A stretch of 64,000 bases of DNA from assembly GCF_029076845.1 (NCBI RefSeq), contig NZ_JARESE010000036.1:37460-101459 (forward strand). Direction: 5' to 3'. The notes below the pieces were generated by a model. The model did no database searches. It saw only the letters and a program-made list of their open reading frames with translations, and was not told the origin of the DNA. The translations under genes and the position numbers were made by a program. Source of the DNA: Novosphingobium album (ex Liu et al. 2023) (lineage in GTDB: Bacteria > Pseudomonadota > Alphaproteobacteria > Sphingomonadales > Sphingomonadaceae). Position 1 is the stretch's first letter. Every line of letters begins with the position of its first letter. Positions 1 through 10,040 of the stretch are shown here, one piece after another.

Positions 1-1
1 C

Positions 2-286
2 TACATGGTCGCGCTGGGCGTGGCGCAAGTCGTGTGCCTGGGCTTCGCCTTCGCCACGCACAAGTTCGGTGTGTTCCGCACGCGCGGCACCAACTGGCTG
101 CGCGAGTTCGGCACCTTCGCCAGCTTCTACCTGTTCAACTATGCGGTGAACTGGGCGGCGCTGCCGCTGCTGGTCGAGCTGGCCGGCATCCCCCCAGTGC
201 TGGCGCAGACCGGCTTCACCCTGGTGCTGGTGGCCACGAGCTGGTTCTGGCACAGCCGCGTGACGTTCCGCCCGGCGGCCGAATAG
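2..286 (+). CDS. GtrA-like membrane protein, 5' end outside the window
   Basis: The reading frame is open from the window edge to a TAG stop, so only the C-terminal part is seen (about 94 residues; whole GtrA proteins are usually 120-150). Two hydrophobic segments are separated by short basic loops, and the end WFWHSRVTFR matches the usual W-x-x-x-R-x-x-x-F close of GtrA proteins. This family is thought to move polyprenyl-linked sugars across the inner membrane for surface polysaccharide decoration. It faces rfbG-rfbF, convergent, with an 8-bp gap, which supports a role in the same polysaccharide locus. The true start lies upstream and cannot be given. Confidence 0.7.
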   Translation, partial: YMVALGVAQVVCLGFAFATHKFGVFRTRGTNWLREFGTFASFYLFNYAVNWAALPLLVELAGIPPVLAQTGFTLVLVATSWFWHSRVTFRPAAE

Positions 287-293
287 CCCGCGC

Positions 294-1376
294 TCAGGCG
301 GCGCGGGCATTCTCCTGCGAACCACCCCCGGCGAGCGCACGATAGGCGGCGATCTGCGCCAGTGTCACCGCCCGCGCGTCTGCGCCCGCGTCCACCTGCT
401 TGTGCCAGTCGACGATCCAGTCGAGCGCGGTTTCCAGCCGCAGGCGCGGCTGCCAGCCGAGCGCGGCGCGCGCCTTGGCCGAATCGAGCCGCAGCAGGCC
501 CGCCTCGTGCGGGCGCGGGCCGCGATCGGGCACCATTGCCCCGGCATCGCCCCAGGCGGCGCGCATCCGCTCGACAATCCACGCGACCGGCCGGGCATCC
601 TCGTCCGAGGGGCCGAAGTTCCAGCCTTCGGCAAAGGTGCGGTCGCCGGTAAGCAAGTGCTCAGCCAGCAGGATATAGCCGCCCAGCGCTTCGAGCACGT
701 GCTGCCACGGGCGCACCGCCTGCGGATTGCGGATCAGTGGCGCGGCGCCGGCCGCGAAGGCGCGGACCAGATCGGGCACCAGCCGGTCGGCGGCCCAGTC
801 GCCGCCGCCGATGACATTGCCCGCGCGCGCCGAAGCAAGGGCAGGCGCGCCTTCGCCCGCGAAGAACGAGCGCCGCCAGGCCGCGACGACCAGTTCGGCG
901 CAGCCCTTGCTGCTTGAATAGGGATCGTGCCCGCCCATCGGATCGGTCTCGCGATAGGGCCAGATCCACTCGCGGTTCTCATAGCACTTGTCGCTGGTGA
1001 CGGCGACGATCGCCCGCACGCCAGGCGCGGCCCGCGCCGCCTCCAGCACGTTGACCGTGCCCATGACGTTGGTGGCGTAAGTGCCGGCCGGATCGTCATA
1101 GGACAGGCGCACCAGTGGCTGCGCGGCGAGGTGGAACACCACTTCGGGCCGCGCCGCCGCGAAAGCCGCGGCAAGCGCGGCGGGATCGCGCACGTCGCCT
1201 TCGATGTGGCGCAGGCGCTCGGCGATGCGGGCAGTCTCGAACAGGCTTGGCTGCGTCGGCGCGGGCAGCGCGAAGCCGGTGACATCGGCGCCCATGGCAT
1301 CGAGCCAGAGCGCCAGCCAGCTTCCCTTGAAGCCGGTGTGCCCGGTGACGAGGACGCGGCGGCCGGCCCAGCTCAC
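294..1376 (-). CDS. rfbG: CDP-glucose 4,6-dehydratase
   Basis: A 360-residue SDR-type nucleotide-sugar dehydratase that converts CDP-glucose to CDP-4-keto-6-deoxyglucose in the cytoplasm. The N-terminal nucleotide loop TGHTGFKG (residues 11-18), TSDK (127-130) and the catalytic pair Y153/K157 in PYSSSK are all present, as is YENREWIWPYRETDP, typical of RfbG rather than dTDP-glucose dehydratases. The start chosen is a GTG whose bases overlap the rfbF stop in a GTGA, so the two are translationally coupled. A longer open frame running upstream is only rfbF read out of frame. No rfbH or later CDP-sugar gene is seen in the window. Confidence 0.93.
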   Translation of the reverse strand: MSWAGRRVLVTGHTGFKGSWLALWLDAMGADVTGFALPAPTQPSLFETARIAERLRHIEGDVRDPAALAAAFAAARPEVVFHLAAQPLVRLSYDDPAGTYATNVMGTVNVLEAARAAPGVRAIVAVTSDKCYENREWIWPYRETDPMGGHDPYSSSKGCAELVVAAWRRSFFAGEGAPALASARAGNVIGGGDWAADRLVPDLVRAFAAGAAPLIRNPQAVRPWQHVLEALGGYILLAEHLLTGDRTFAEGWNFGPSDEDARPVAWIVERMRAAWGDAGAMVPDRGPRPHEAGLLRLDSAKARAALGWQPRLRLETALDWIVDWHKQVDAGADARAVTLAQIAAYRALAGGGSQENARAA

Positions 1377-2146
1377 CAGCGCTTCCACGGCGCGCTCCCG
1401 GTGTTCCACAGGTCTTCCAGGTAGTTCTTGTCGCGCAGCGTATCCATCGGCTGCCAGAACCCGTCGTGCTGGTAGCCCATCAGCTCGCCCGCCTGCGCGA
1501 GGCGTTCGAGCGGTTCGGCTTCCCACGCGGTCTGCGGCCCGTCGACCAGATCGAGCACGGAAGGATCGGCGACGAAGAAACCGCCGTTGATCCGCCCGCC
1601 ATCGCCATCGGGCTTTTCGCGAAAGCCGGTGACGCGATCCGCATCGAACGCCAGCGCGCCGAACCGGCCGGGGGGCGAGACCGACGTGATCGTGGCGCGC
1701 GCGCCGTGCGCGCGGTGGAAATCGACCAGCGCGCCCACGTCGATATCGGCGACGCCATCCCCATAAGTGAAGCAGAACGGCTCGTCCGGGTCGAGATAGG
1801 GCCGCACGGCGGCAAGGCGGCCGCCGGTCATCGTCGTGGGGCCGGTCTCCACCAGCGTCACCCGCCAGGGCTCGCTGCGGGCGCGGTGGATCTCCATGCC
1901 GTTGCCATTGCGCAAATCTATGGTGACGTCGGATGTCTGGAGGTAGTAGTTGGCGAAGAACTCCTTGATGACATAGCCCTTGTAGCCCAGGCAGACGACG
2001 AAATCGTTGAAGCCGGCCGCCGAGTAGATTTTCATGATATGCCACAGGATGGGCATTCCGCCGATCTCGACCATCGGCTTGGGGCGTACGGCGGTTTCCT
2101 CGCCTATCCGGGTGCCGAGGCCACCGGCCAGGATTACGGTTCGCAT
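1373..2146 (-). CDS. rfbF: Glucose-1-phosphate cytidylyltransferase
   Basis: A 257-residue nucleotidyltransferase that makes CDP-glucose from CTP and glucose-1-phosphate, the substrate of the following rfbG. The family signature GGLGTR (8-13) with K23 in RPKPM binds the nucleotide, and YGDGVADID (128-136) carries the metal-binding aspartate. Length equals the family norm (about 257). A GGAGGA ribosome-binding site lies just upstream of the ATG. Only 14 bp separate this start from the first ATG of the divergent glycosyltransferase, so the promoter must overlap that gene's annotated 5' end. Confidence 0.95.
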   Translation of the reverse strand: MRTVILAGGLGTRIGEETAVRPKPMVEIGGMPILWHIMKIYSAAGFNDFVVCLGYKGYVIKEFFANYYLQTSDVTIDLRNGNGMEIHRARSEPWRVTLVETGPTTMTGGRLAAVRPYLDPDEPFCFTYGDGVADIDVGALVDFHRAHGARATITSVSPPGRFGALAFDADRVTGFREKPDGDGGRINGGFFVADPSVLDLVDGPQTAWEAEPLERLAQAGELMGYQHDGFWQPMDTLRDKNYLEDLWNTGSAPWKRW

Positions 2147-2160
2147 GGGTCCTCCACGTC

Positions 2161-3867
2161 ATGTCCTTCGACACCATGACGAAGTCGCCCCAGCCAGCCC
2201 GTAAGCCGATTCCCGCCGCCATCGCCGCGCGCAGGTCGATCCCCGCCGCGATGGCGGCGCACGCGCCGATCGCGGCGATCCTGCTGCTGGCGTTGCTGCT
2301 GCGGCTGGACGGGCTGGGCTTCGGCCTGCCCGCGCTCAACGACCCGGACGAGCCGCTGTTCATGATGACCGCCATCGACATGCTGGCGCGCCATTCGCTC
2401 AATCCGCAATGGTTCGGCCATCCGGGCACGGTCACGCTCTATGGCCTGGCGCTGGTCATGCTGCTGGTCGCCGTGCTGGGCATCGCCCGCGGGCGCTTTG
2501 CCGATGCTTCCGCGTTCGCCGGCGCGGTCTATGCCGATCCGGGCATCGTCTTCCTGCCGGCGCGGCTGTTCATCGTGGCCAGCGGGCTGGCCTGCGTCTG
2601 GCTGACCTACCGGATCGGGCGGCGGCTGTGGGGCCGGCGGGCCGGGCTTGCCGCCGCGCTGGTGCTGGCGGTGAACCCGGTGCACATCACCTGGTCGCAA
2701 GTGATCCGCACCGATATGCAGGCAAGCGCATTCATGCTGGCCTGCGTGCTGTGCGCCATCGCCATCCATCGTCAGGGCCGGCTGCGCGACATCGTGCTGG
2801 CGGGCCTGTTCGCGGGCCTTGCCGTGGCGACGAAGTGGCCGGCGGCGGCGATCCTGCTGTGCCCCCTGTGCGCCGGGCTCAGCGCCGGACTGCGCGCCCG
2901 GCGGCCCGGCGGGCTGGCGCGCGCGCTGCTGGTCGTGCCGGTCGCGGTGGCGGCGCTGCTGGCGGTTTCGCCTTATCTGCTGATCGACCATGCGACCGTG
3001 CTGCGCGATCTTACCGCCGAGGCGCGGCCCATGCATCCCGGCGCCACGGGGCATGGTTTCCTGGGCAATATCGCCTGGTATGGCGAAGGCCCGCTGGCGG
3101 CCTCGTTCGGCGTGCTCGGGCTGGTCGCGGCCGTGGGCGGGGCGATCCTGGCCGCGTGGGGCGACCGCGCGTGGCGGATCGCGGTCTGCCCCGGCTTCGC
3201 GCTGTTCCTGCTGGTGGTGTCGACCCAGCATCTGATCTGGGAGCGCTGGCTGGTGCCGGTGTTGCCGTTCCTGGCGCTGGGGCTGGGCTGGAGCCTTGAC
3301 CGGGCCGTTGGCGCGATCGCGTCCTGGCGCGGGCGGCTGGCGGGGCAGCTCGCGCTTCTCGCGCTGCTGGCCCTGGTACTCACGCCGATGCTCGCCACCG
3401 TCGGGCAGCGGGCCGAGGAACGGCGGCACGATACGCGCCAGCTCGCCTCCGTCTGGCTGCGGGGCCATGTTCCGCCCGGCTCCTCGATCCTGGTCGAACA
3501 TGCCGCGATCGATCTGCTGCGCGGGCCCTGGACCGTGCTGTTCCCGCTCGGCTCGGCCGGCTGCATCGATGCGCGCGCGATCCTGCAGCGCCGCGTTTCG
3601 GCGCCCGAAGTGGAAAAGTCACGCGGTGGCCAGCCGGTGGTCGATCTGGGCCATGTCGCCCCCGCGCTGATCGACACTTGCCGCGCCGATTACGCGGTGC
3701 TGTCGCACTACGAGCGCTACCGGGCGGAGCGCGCGACTTATCCCGGCGAATACGCCCGCTATGCGGACCTGATCGCGGGCGGGCGCGTCGTCAGGACGTT
3801 CGCCCCCGTCGCCGGGCAGGTCGGCGGGCCGCCAGTCGAGATCGTGCGGCTGCGCAAGGCGCGGTAG
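2161..3867 (+). CDS. GT-C family glycosyltransferase (family 39-like), integral membrane
   Basis: A 568-residue protein with about ten hydrophobic segments and the GT-C acidic motif in the first periplasmic loop (NDPDEPLF, near residue 60). Such enzymes transfer sugars from polyprenyl-phosphate donors at the periplasmic face (ArnT/PMT-like fold). The last 150 residues are soluble. The first ATG has no clear ribosome-binding site and lies 14 bp from the divergent rfbF start; a later in-frame ATG at 2251, directly before the first hydrophobic segment, is a real alternative. Acceptor and donor are unknown; its position beside rfbF/rfbG and GtrA suggests surface polysaccharide. Confidence 0.8.
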   Translation: MSFDTMTKSPQPARKPIPAAIAARRSIPAAMAAHAPIAAILLLALLLRLDGLGFGLPALNDPDEPLFMMTAIDMLARHSLNPQWFGHPGTVTLYGLALVMLLVAVLGIARGRFADASAFAGAVYADPGIVFLPARLFIVASGLACVWLTYRIGRRLWGRRAGLAAALVLAVNPVHITWSQVIRTDMQASAFMLACVLCAIAIHRQGRLRDIVLAGLFAGLAVATKWPAAAILLCPLCAGLSAGLRARRPGGLARALLVVPVAVAALLAVSPYLLIDHATVLRDLTAEARPMHPGATGHGFLGNIAWYGEGPLAASFGVLGLVAAVGGAILAAWGDRAWRIAVCPGFALFLLVVSTQHLIWERWLVPVLPFLALGLGWSLDRAVGAIASWRGRLAGQLALLALLALVLTPMLATVGQRAEERRHDTRQLASVWLRGHVPPGSSILVEHAAIDLLRGPWTVLFPLGSAGCIDARAILQRRVSAPEVEKSRGGQPVVDLGHVAPALIDTCRADYAVLSHYERYRAERATYPGEYARYADLIAGGRVVRTFAPVAGQVGGPPVEIVRLRKAR

Positions 3868-3877
3868 AGGTCTCTTG

Positions 3878-3988
3878 CGAAATGCGCGGAAGAGCGCATT
3901 TCGAATGCGGTGCCGGCCCGTTCCCCCACCCGGCTTCCCACAGAATATTGTCGATGGAAGGCCGGGTGGGGGAACGGGCCGACACCGC
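3878..3988. repeat. Dispersed palindromic repeat, copy 1 (between convergent genes)
   Basis: Two hairpins fill the gap between the 3' ends of the glycosyltransferase and outer-membrane factor genes. The first is a 10-bp stem (3878-3887 with 3894-3903) around GGAAGA, the family core. The second has perfect 21-bp arms (3914-3934 with 3961-3981), extended six more pairs past one mismatch (to 3907 and 3988). The long hairpin is related in sequence to copy 2 at 23.7 kb. It probably acts as a two-way transcription stop, though no T-tract is present. Confidence 0.8.
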
Positions 3989-3992
3989 TTGA

Positions 3993-5423
3993 TCACCCGC
4001 CCAGCGCGGGTTCTCCGGTGTCCCAGCGCCCGCCCAGCGCGCGGAACAGGTCCACTTGCGCGAAGGCGACGGCGCGGGTCGCTTCGGCCAGATCGGCTTC
4101 GGAGGCGGCCAGCGTGCGCTGTGCGTCGAGCACGGTCAGGAAGTCGATCTGCCCGCGCTTCTGGCGCGCCAGGCTGACATTGGCGGCGCGCTCGGCGGCG
4201 TCGCGTGCCGATGTCAGCGTCGCCTTGCGCAGCAGCGCGTTGCGATAGGCCGACAGCGCCGTCTCGGTCTCTTCCAGCGCGCGCAGCACGGTGCCGTCGA
4301 ACGTGGCGAGATCGGCGGCGGTATCGGCCCGTGCCTCGCCGATGCGCGCGCGGATCGCTTCCTGGTTGGGGAAAGCCCAGGATATCATCGGGCCCAGCAG
4401 CCAGCGCAGCGGGCCGCCGCCGAACACGTCGGTGGCGCCCACGGCGGTGGTGCCCAGCGATCCGCCCAGCGTGATCCGGGGATAGAGATCGGCGGTGGCC
4501 ACGCCGATGCGCGCGGTATCGGCCGCCAGCCGCCGCTCGGCCGCGCGCACGTCGGGCCGGCGGGCCAGCAGCGCGCGCCCGTCTCCCACCGGGATCGCCT
4601 CGGCCACGTCGGGTGTGGTGGTGCGCGTCCGGGCGTCTTCGGGCAGATCCTGCGGGGTGCGCCCGGTCAGCGTGGCGAGGCGGAACAGCGCCGCGTCGCG
4701 ATCGGCCATGAGCGCGGGGATCGCAGCCTGCTGCTGATCGCGCAATTGCGTGACGCGGATCACGTCGAGCCGGTCGGCCAGGCCATGCCGCTGGCGCGCG
4801 TCGGTGATGCGCACCGAACCGTCGAGCAGCTCGACCGTGCGCCGCGCCACCGCCAGCCGCTCGGCCGAACTGGTGGCATCGACATAGGCGCGCACCGTAT
4901 CGGATACGACAGTGACGCGTACCGCATCCGCATCCTCGCGCGCGGCGGCATAATCGCCGCGCGAGGCTTCGATCCCGCGCCGGACGCGGCCGAACAGGTC
5001 AAGCTCGTAGCCGATCTCGATCCCGCCATCGACGGTGCGGCGCTCACGATCCACGCCGGGCAGCGCCTGGCTTTCCGATACGCGGCCATATGTCGCGGTG
5101 GCGCCGATATCGGTCGCGGGCAGGCGATCCGATCGCGCGCCGCGCAGCGAGGCGCGGGCCCGCTCGATCCGCGCCACCGCGACGCGGATGTCGGTGTTCG
5201 CCGCCAGCGCGTCGGCCACCAGACGGTCAAGCACCGGATCGTCGTAGAGCCGCCACCAGTCGGCTTGCGGCTGGCCATCGCTGACCGTCGGCGTCGCGGC
5301 GGTGCCGGTGAAGGGCGCTGCGGCCGCCGGCAGCGGCGCGGGCGCGACATAGTCCGGCCCGGCGGCGCAGGCCGCAAGGCTGGCGCCGGCCAGCAGCAGG
5401 GTAAGGGCATTGCGTGGTGTCAT
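3993..5423 (-). CDS. RND efflux outer-membrane factor, NodT/OprM family lipoprotein
   Basis: A 476-residue outer-membrane channel subunit. A short signal peptide ends in the lipobox LAAC (C19), giving a lipoprotein. Two OEP (TolC-like) repeats follow, rich in the long Ala/Leu/Arg-containing helices expected for the periplasmic coiled-coil barrel. Length fits the OprM class (460-490). It is the last gene of the efflux operon, starting 10 bp after the pump stop. It would form the exit duct for the inner-membrane pump and adaptor encoded upstream. Confidence 0.93.
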   Translation of the reverse strand: MTPRNALTLLLAGASLAACAAGPDYVAPAPLPAAAAPFTGTAATPTVSDGQPQADWWRLYDDPVLDRLVADALAANTDIRVAVARIERARASLRGARSDRLPATDIGATATYGRVSESQALPGVDRERRTVDGGIEIGYELDLFGRVRRGIEASRGDYAAAREDADAVRVTVVSDTVRAYVDATSSAERLAVARRTVELLDGSVRITDARQRHGLADRLDVIRVTQLRDQQQAAIPALMADRDAALFRLATLTGRTPQDLPEDARTRTTTPDVAEAIPVGDGRALLARRPDVRAAERRLAADTARIGVATADLYPRITLGGSLGTTAVGATDVFGGGPLRWLLGPMISWAFPNQEAIRARIGEARADTAADLATFDGTVLRALEETETALSAYRNALLRKATLTSARDAAERAANVSLARQKRGQIDFLTVLDAQRTLAASEADLAEATRAVAFAQVDLFRALGGRWDTGEPALGG

Positions 5424-5433
5424 GGCACTTGTC

Positions 5434-8400
5434 CTATTCGGCCGGAAGCATCGCGGGCGAGGCTTCGCGGCGCGGGCGCCGGCGCAGCCGATCGGCCAGC
5501 GCGCGGCACACGACGTAGAAAGTCGGCGTGAACAGCAGCCCGAAGGCAGTGACCCCGGCCATGCCGAAGAACACGGCGGTGCCCAGCGCCTGCCGCAGTT
5601 CCGCGCCCGCGCCTTCGGCGAAGACCAGCGGCACCGCGCCCAGGATGAAGGCGAAGCTGGTCATCAGGATCGGGCGCAGCCGGGTGCGCGCGGCATAGAC
5701 CGCCGCTTCCACCGGCGACATGCCGCGTTCCTCCTCGGCCTGCTTGGCGAACTCCACCACCAGGATCGCGTTCTTGGCGGCCAGCGCGATCAGCACGACC
5801 AGGCCGATCTGGGTCAGGATATTGTTGTCCATGCCCCTGAGGTTGACCCCCAGCATCGCCGCGAACAGGCACATCGGCACGATCAGGATGATCGCCAGCG
5901 GCAAGGTCAGGCTCTCGTACTGCGCGGCGAGCACGAGGAAGACGAACAGCACCGCCATGCCGAAGACGATCCCGGCGGTATTGCCGGCGGTCTGTTCCTG
6001 AAAGGCGATGCCGGTCCATTCGTGGCCATAGCCGGCCGGCAGCGCCTCGTCGGCGATCTTTTCCATCGTCGCCAGCGACTGGCCCGAGGAATAGCCCGGC
6101 GCCGTATTGCCATCCAGCTCGATCGCCGGCAGCAGGTTGTAGCGCACCACCCGGTAAGGCCCGGTCTTGTCCTCGAAGTTCGCGACCGAGCCGATCGGCA
6201 CCATCGCGCCCGAGTTGGAGCGGGTCTTGAGGTTGGCGATATCGGCGACCGAGCCGCGATAGGGCGCGTCGGCCTGCGCGGTGACGCGGTAGGTGCGGCC
6301 CAGCAGGTTGAAGTCGTTGACGAAGGCGCTGCCGAGATAGACCTGCATCGCTTCGAACACGCGTTCGGGCGGCACGCCGAGCAGGTCCGACTTGCGCCGG
6401 TCGACATCGGCGAAGACGCGCGGCGTGGCTTCGTTGTACAGCGTGTAGACTTGCGCCAGCCCCGGCGTCTGGTTGGCCTTGCCGACCAGGGCGCCAGTGG
6501 CCTTGGCCAGCTCGGTATAGCCCCGGCCCTCGCGGTCCTCCACGATCATGCGATAGCCGCCGGCGGGCACGATGCCGTTGATCGTCGGCGGGGGCAGCAG
6601 GATGATCTGCGCCTTGTCATAGCCGGCGACGGCCTTCTGCGCCTCGGCCATGATCCCGGCATAAGTCACGCCCAGCTTCCGGCGTTCCTCGAAGCTCTTG
6701 AACGGGAAATAGATCGCGCCCGAATCGGGCGAGGCGGTGCGCGACGGGCCGTGGAAGCCCGCGAACATCACCGCGCCGCGAATGCCCGCGATCGGCAGCA
6801 GCTTCCTGGCCACTTCCCGCGTCACTTCGTCCGTGCGTTCGAGCGACGAGCCCGAGGGCAGGAATACGGCGGCAAGGAAATAGCCCTGGTCCTGCTGCGG
6901 CACGAAGCCGGTGGGGGTGGCCCAGAACAGGCCCAGCGTCGCCGCGATCAGGCCGGCGTAGGTCAGCATGACTTGCCGGGGCCGCTGCACCAGCTTGCGC
7001 GTGAGCCGCGCATAGCGCTGCGACAGCCGTTCGAACCACGCGTTGAAGCGGGTCCGCCGCGCCCAGCGTCATGCGCTGCCAGCGCGGCGCGTCGGGCCCG
7101 GGGTGGATGTGCGGGCGCAGCAGCAGCACGGCCAGCGCCGGCGACAGCGTGAGCGAGAGCACCAGCGAGATCACCGTGGCGGTGGAGATCGTCACCGCGA
7201 ACTGCTGGTAGAACGCGCCCGAAAGCCCGGTGAGGAACAGCGTCGGCACGAAGACCGCGCACAGCACCAGCACGATGGCGATCAGCGCGCCGGCCACCTC
7301 GTCCATCGACCGGCGCGAGGCTTCGAGCGGGGACAGCCCTTCCTCGATATAGCGTTCGACATTCTCGACCACGACGATCGCATCATCGACGACGATGCCG
7401 ATCGCCAGCACCAGCCCGAACAGCGACAGCGTGTTGAGCGAATAGCCCAGCGCCGCCAGCATCGCCGCGGTGCCGATCAGCGAGACCGGGATGGCGATGA
7501 TCGGGATCACCGCCGCGCGCCACTTCTGCAGGAACACGAGGATGACGATGACGACGAGCACCATCGCCTCGAACAGCGTCTGGTACACCGCGTCGATCGA
7601 CTGGGCGATGAACTCGGTGGGGTTGTAGATGACGCTGTATTCCAGGCCCTTGGGGAACTTGGTCGCCAGCGAATCCATCTCGGCCTGCACGGCCTGCGCG
7701 GCATCGAGCGCGTTCGATCCGGGGCGCTGCAGCACGGCGATCACCACGGTCGGTTTGCCCGAGAGATAAGTGTTGAGGTTGTAGTCCTGCGCGCCCAGCT
7801 CCACGCGCGCGACATCGCGCACGCGCACCTGGCGGCCATCGGGATCGGTGCGGATGACGATGTCGCGGAACTGGTCGGGATCGGCCAGGCGGCCCTGCAT
7901 CTCGACGCCGACCTGATAGGCATTGCCCGTGGCCACCGGCGGTGCGCCCAGCGCGCCGGAAGCGACCTGCACGTTCTGCGCGCGCAGCGCCGCAAGGATC
8001 TCGCCGGCGGTAAGGTCAAGCGCGGCGGCGCGGCCCGGATCGATCCAGATGCGCATCCCGTAATCGCGCGCGCCGAACAACTGGACGTCGCCCACCCCCT
8101 CGATGCGGGCCAGCCGGTCCCGGACCTGGGTCAGCGCATAGTTGGACAGGTAATTGCGGTCATAAGTGCCGTCGGGCGATTGCAGGTTCACCACCATCAG
8201 GAAGTCGGGCGATGTCTTGCGCGTCACCACGCCAAGGCGCTGCACTTCCTCGGGCAGGCGCGGCGTCGCCACCGCGACCCGGTTCTGCACCAGGACTTGC
8301 GCGGCATCGAGATCGGTGCCGATCTTGAACGTGACGGTGATCGTCACCTTGCCGTCGCCGGTGGATTGCGAGCTCATGTAGAGCATGTCGTCGACGCCGT

Positions 8401-8614
8401 TGATCTCCTGCTCGATCGGCGCGGCGACGGTATCGGCCACGGTCTCGGCCGAGGCACCGGGATATTGCGCCGAGACCGTCACCGTCGGCGGGACGACTTC
8501 GGGATACTGGCTGACCGGAAGGCCGAAGAAGGCCAGCGCGCCGACCACGGTGATGATGACCGCGATCACGCCGGCGAAGATCGGCCGGTCGATGAAGAAC
8601 CGGGAAAATCGCAT
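5434..8614 (-). pseudogene. RND multidrug efflux permease (HAE1 family), apparent frameshift
   Basis: An AcrB/MexF-like proton-driven pump. The N-terminal part (MRFSRFFIDRPIFAGVIA, through TM4 with the paired proton-relay aspartates in GIVVDDAIVVVENVE) reads in one frame to about RWQRMTLG, and the rest (RFNAWFERL to the end) in another. The switch falls near 7030-7085 and needs one extra base or two missing. Joined, the protein would be 1,059 residues, the normal length, and both halves are otherwise intact. This may be a recent inactivating mutation or a sequencing error in a GC run. It lies between adaptor and channel genes in the same operon. The ATG at 8614 gives the usual family N-terminus. 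Confidence 0.88.
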
Positions 8615-8765
8615 GTTTTCATGCCCCTTTGCGGGAAATCGCGCCACGCCGGACGCGCTCATACGCCGCCCCGAAGATGCCGATGCATCCGGGCCGGAAA
8701 AAATACGCCTGGGCCGAACCGGCCTGCCCGGCGCGCGACGGGGCCAGCCCGTCGCGCGTCCGGGA

Positions 8766-10040
8766 TCAGTCCTCCAGGGTCGCCTGCGCGGCCATGGGTT
8801 CGGACGGAGCAGCAGCGGGCCGGGCGCCGGGCTGGGGCCGGATCGTCGCCGGCTTGACCGCGACTTTCGCCCCGGCGATGGCCGAGCCGAAGTTCGAGAT
8901 GACCACCGTGTCGCTGGGCGAAAGGCCCGATCGCACGACGCGCAGGCCATCCACCAGCGGGCCGATCTCCACCGGCTTGGCCGCCACCGCGCCATCCTTG
9001 CCAACCACCAGCACGATCTTGCGCGTCTGGTCGGACTGGATCGCGGCATCGGGCACCAGCAGGGCCTTGATCTTGCCGCCGCTGGCCAGCCGCATGTTGC
9101 CGAACATGCCCGGCGTCAGGAACCTTTGGGGATTGGCGAAGCTGGCGCGGATGCGGATCGTGCCCGATCGCGGGTCAAGCCCGTTGTCGGTGAAATCCAG
9201 CCGACCTTTCCAGCGATAGTCCGCCTCGTCCTGCAAGCGCACTTCGACATCGGCGGGCGCGCGGTTCTCCGCCCGGTCGCGCTGCGCCTTGAGGAACAGC
9301 GCTTCGGAGGCGTCGAAGCTGAAGTAGATCGGATCGACCGCGTTGATCGTGGTGAGCAGCGTTGCGTTGGCGCCACCCTCGCCCGAGACGAGGTTGCCGG
9401 CATCGACGCGCCGGTCCGAGACGCGGCCCGAGATCGGCGCGCGCACGGTGGCGAATTCGACATCGAGCGCGCGGCTGCGCACGCGGGCCTGCGCGGCGGC
9501 CAGCGCGGCCGAGGCGGAGCGGACCTTGGCCCGCAGCGCATCGACCTCGCCGGCGGCGATGGCTTCGTCGCCGGTCAGCCCGGCGACGCGCGCGTAATCG
9601 GCCCGGGCCAGCGCCAGCGCGCTTTGCGCCGAAGCGACATCGGCCCGCGCCTCGGCCAGCGCGGCGGCATAAGGGCGCGGATCGACCGTGAACAGCGGCT
9701 GGCCCTTTTGCACATAGTCACCATCGCGAAAGTGGATCGCGGTGATGGCGCCCGATACGCGCGGGCGCACTTCGACCGACTGGCTGGGGGCGAAGCGGCC
9801 GACGTAGTCATCCCACTGCGTCACTTCGCGCACCAGCGGATGGGCCGCCTGGACCATGGCCGGGGGCATCGCGGCCACGGCGGTGTCCGGGTGGTCCACC
9901 AGTTTCCAGCCCAGCCCGGCAATGGCCGCGATCGCCACCGCCGCGATGCCGATGCGTCGCAGCCGGCGATCGCGCGCGGGGCGGGCCTGCGCCGCCTCGC
10001 CATACGTCGCGCCTTCTTCGGGAACGAACGGCAGGTTCAT
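8766..10040 (-). CDS. RND efflux periplasmic adaptor (membrane fusion protein)
   Basis: A 424-residue HlyD/AcrA-family adaptor linking pump and outer-membrane channel. An N-terminal membrane anchor (about residues 29-45) replaces the lipid anchor found in AcrA. The order is barrel-sandwich half, alpha hairpin rich in Ala/Arg (about 125-195), second half (ATVRAPISGRVS), beta-barrel and membrane-proximal domain (IVLVVGKDG). The C-terminus is Pro/Ala rich. Its ATG overlaps the stop of the upstream small gene in an ATGA, so both are co-translated. The pump start follows 151 bp downstream. Confidence 0.93.
   Translation of the reverse strand: MNLPFVPEEGATYGEAAQARPARDRRLRRIGIAAVAIAAIAGLGWKLVDHPDTAVAAMPPAMVQAAHPLVREVTQWDDYVGRFAPSQSVEVRPRVSGAITAIHFRDGDYVQKGQPLFTVDPRPYAAALAEARADVASAQSALALARADYARVAGLTGDEAIAAGEVDALRAKVRSASAALAAAQARVRSRALDVEFATVRAPISGRVSDRRVDAGNLVSGEGGANATLLTTINAVDPIYFSFDASEALFLKAQRDRAENRAPADVEVRLQDEADYRWKGRLDFTDNGLDPRSGTIRIRASFANPQRFLTPGMFGNMRLASGGKIKALLVPDAAIQSDQTRKIVLVVGKDGAVAAKPVEIGPLVDGLRVVRSGLSPSDTVVISNFGSAIAGAKVAVKPATIRPQPGARPAAAPSEPMAAQATLED

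Noticed and set aside
294..2435. A 713-codon open frame covering rfbG and running on through rfbF
   Set aside because: Only the 3' part matches RfbG. The upstream part is rfbF read in the wrong frame, and the GTGA overlap gives a natural rfbG start.
3759..4000. Small open frames across repeat copy 1 and similar ones across copy 2
   Set aside because: They arise from the palindromes in both directions, lack ribosome-binding sites and have no protein-like features.
5410..8857. Long plus-strand frames (580 and 604 codons) opposite the RND pump
   Set aside because: They are antisense shadows with His/Arg/Asp/Gln-rich translations and no domains.
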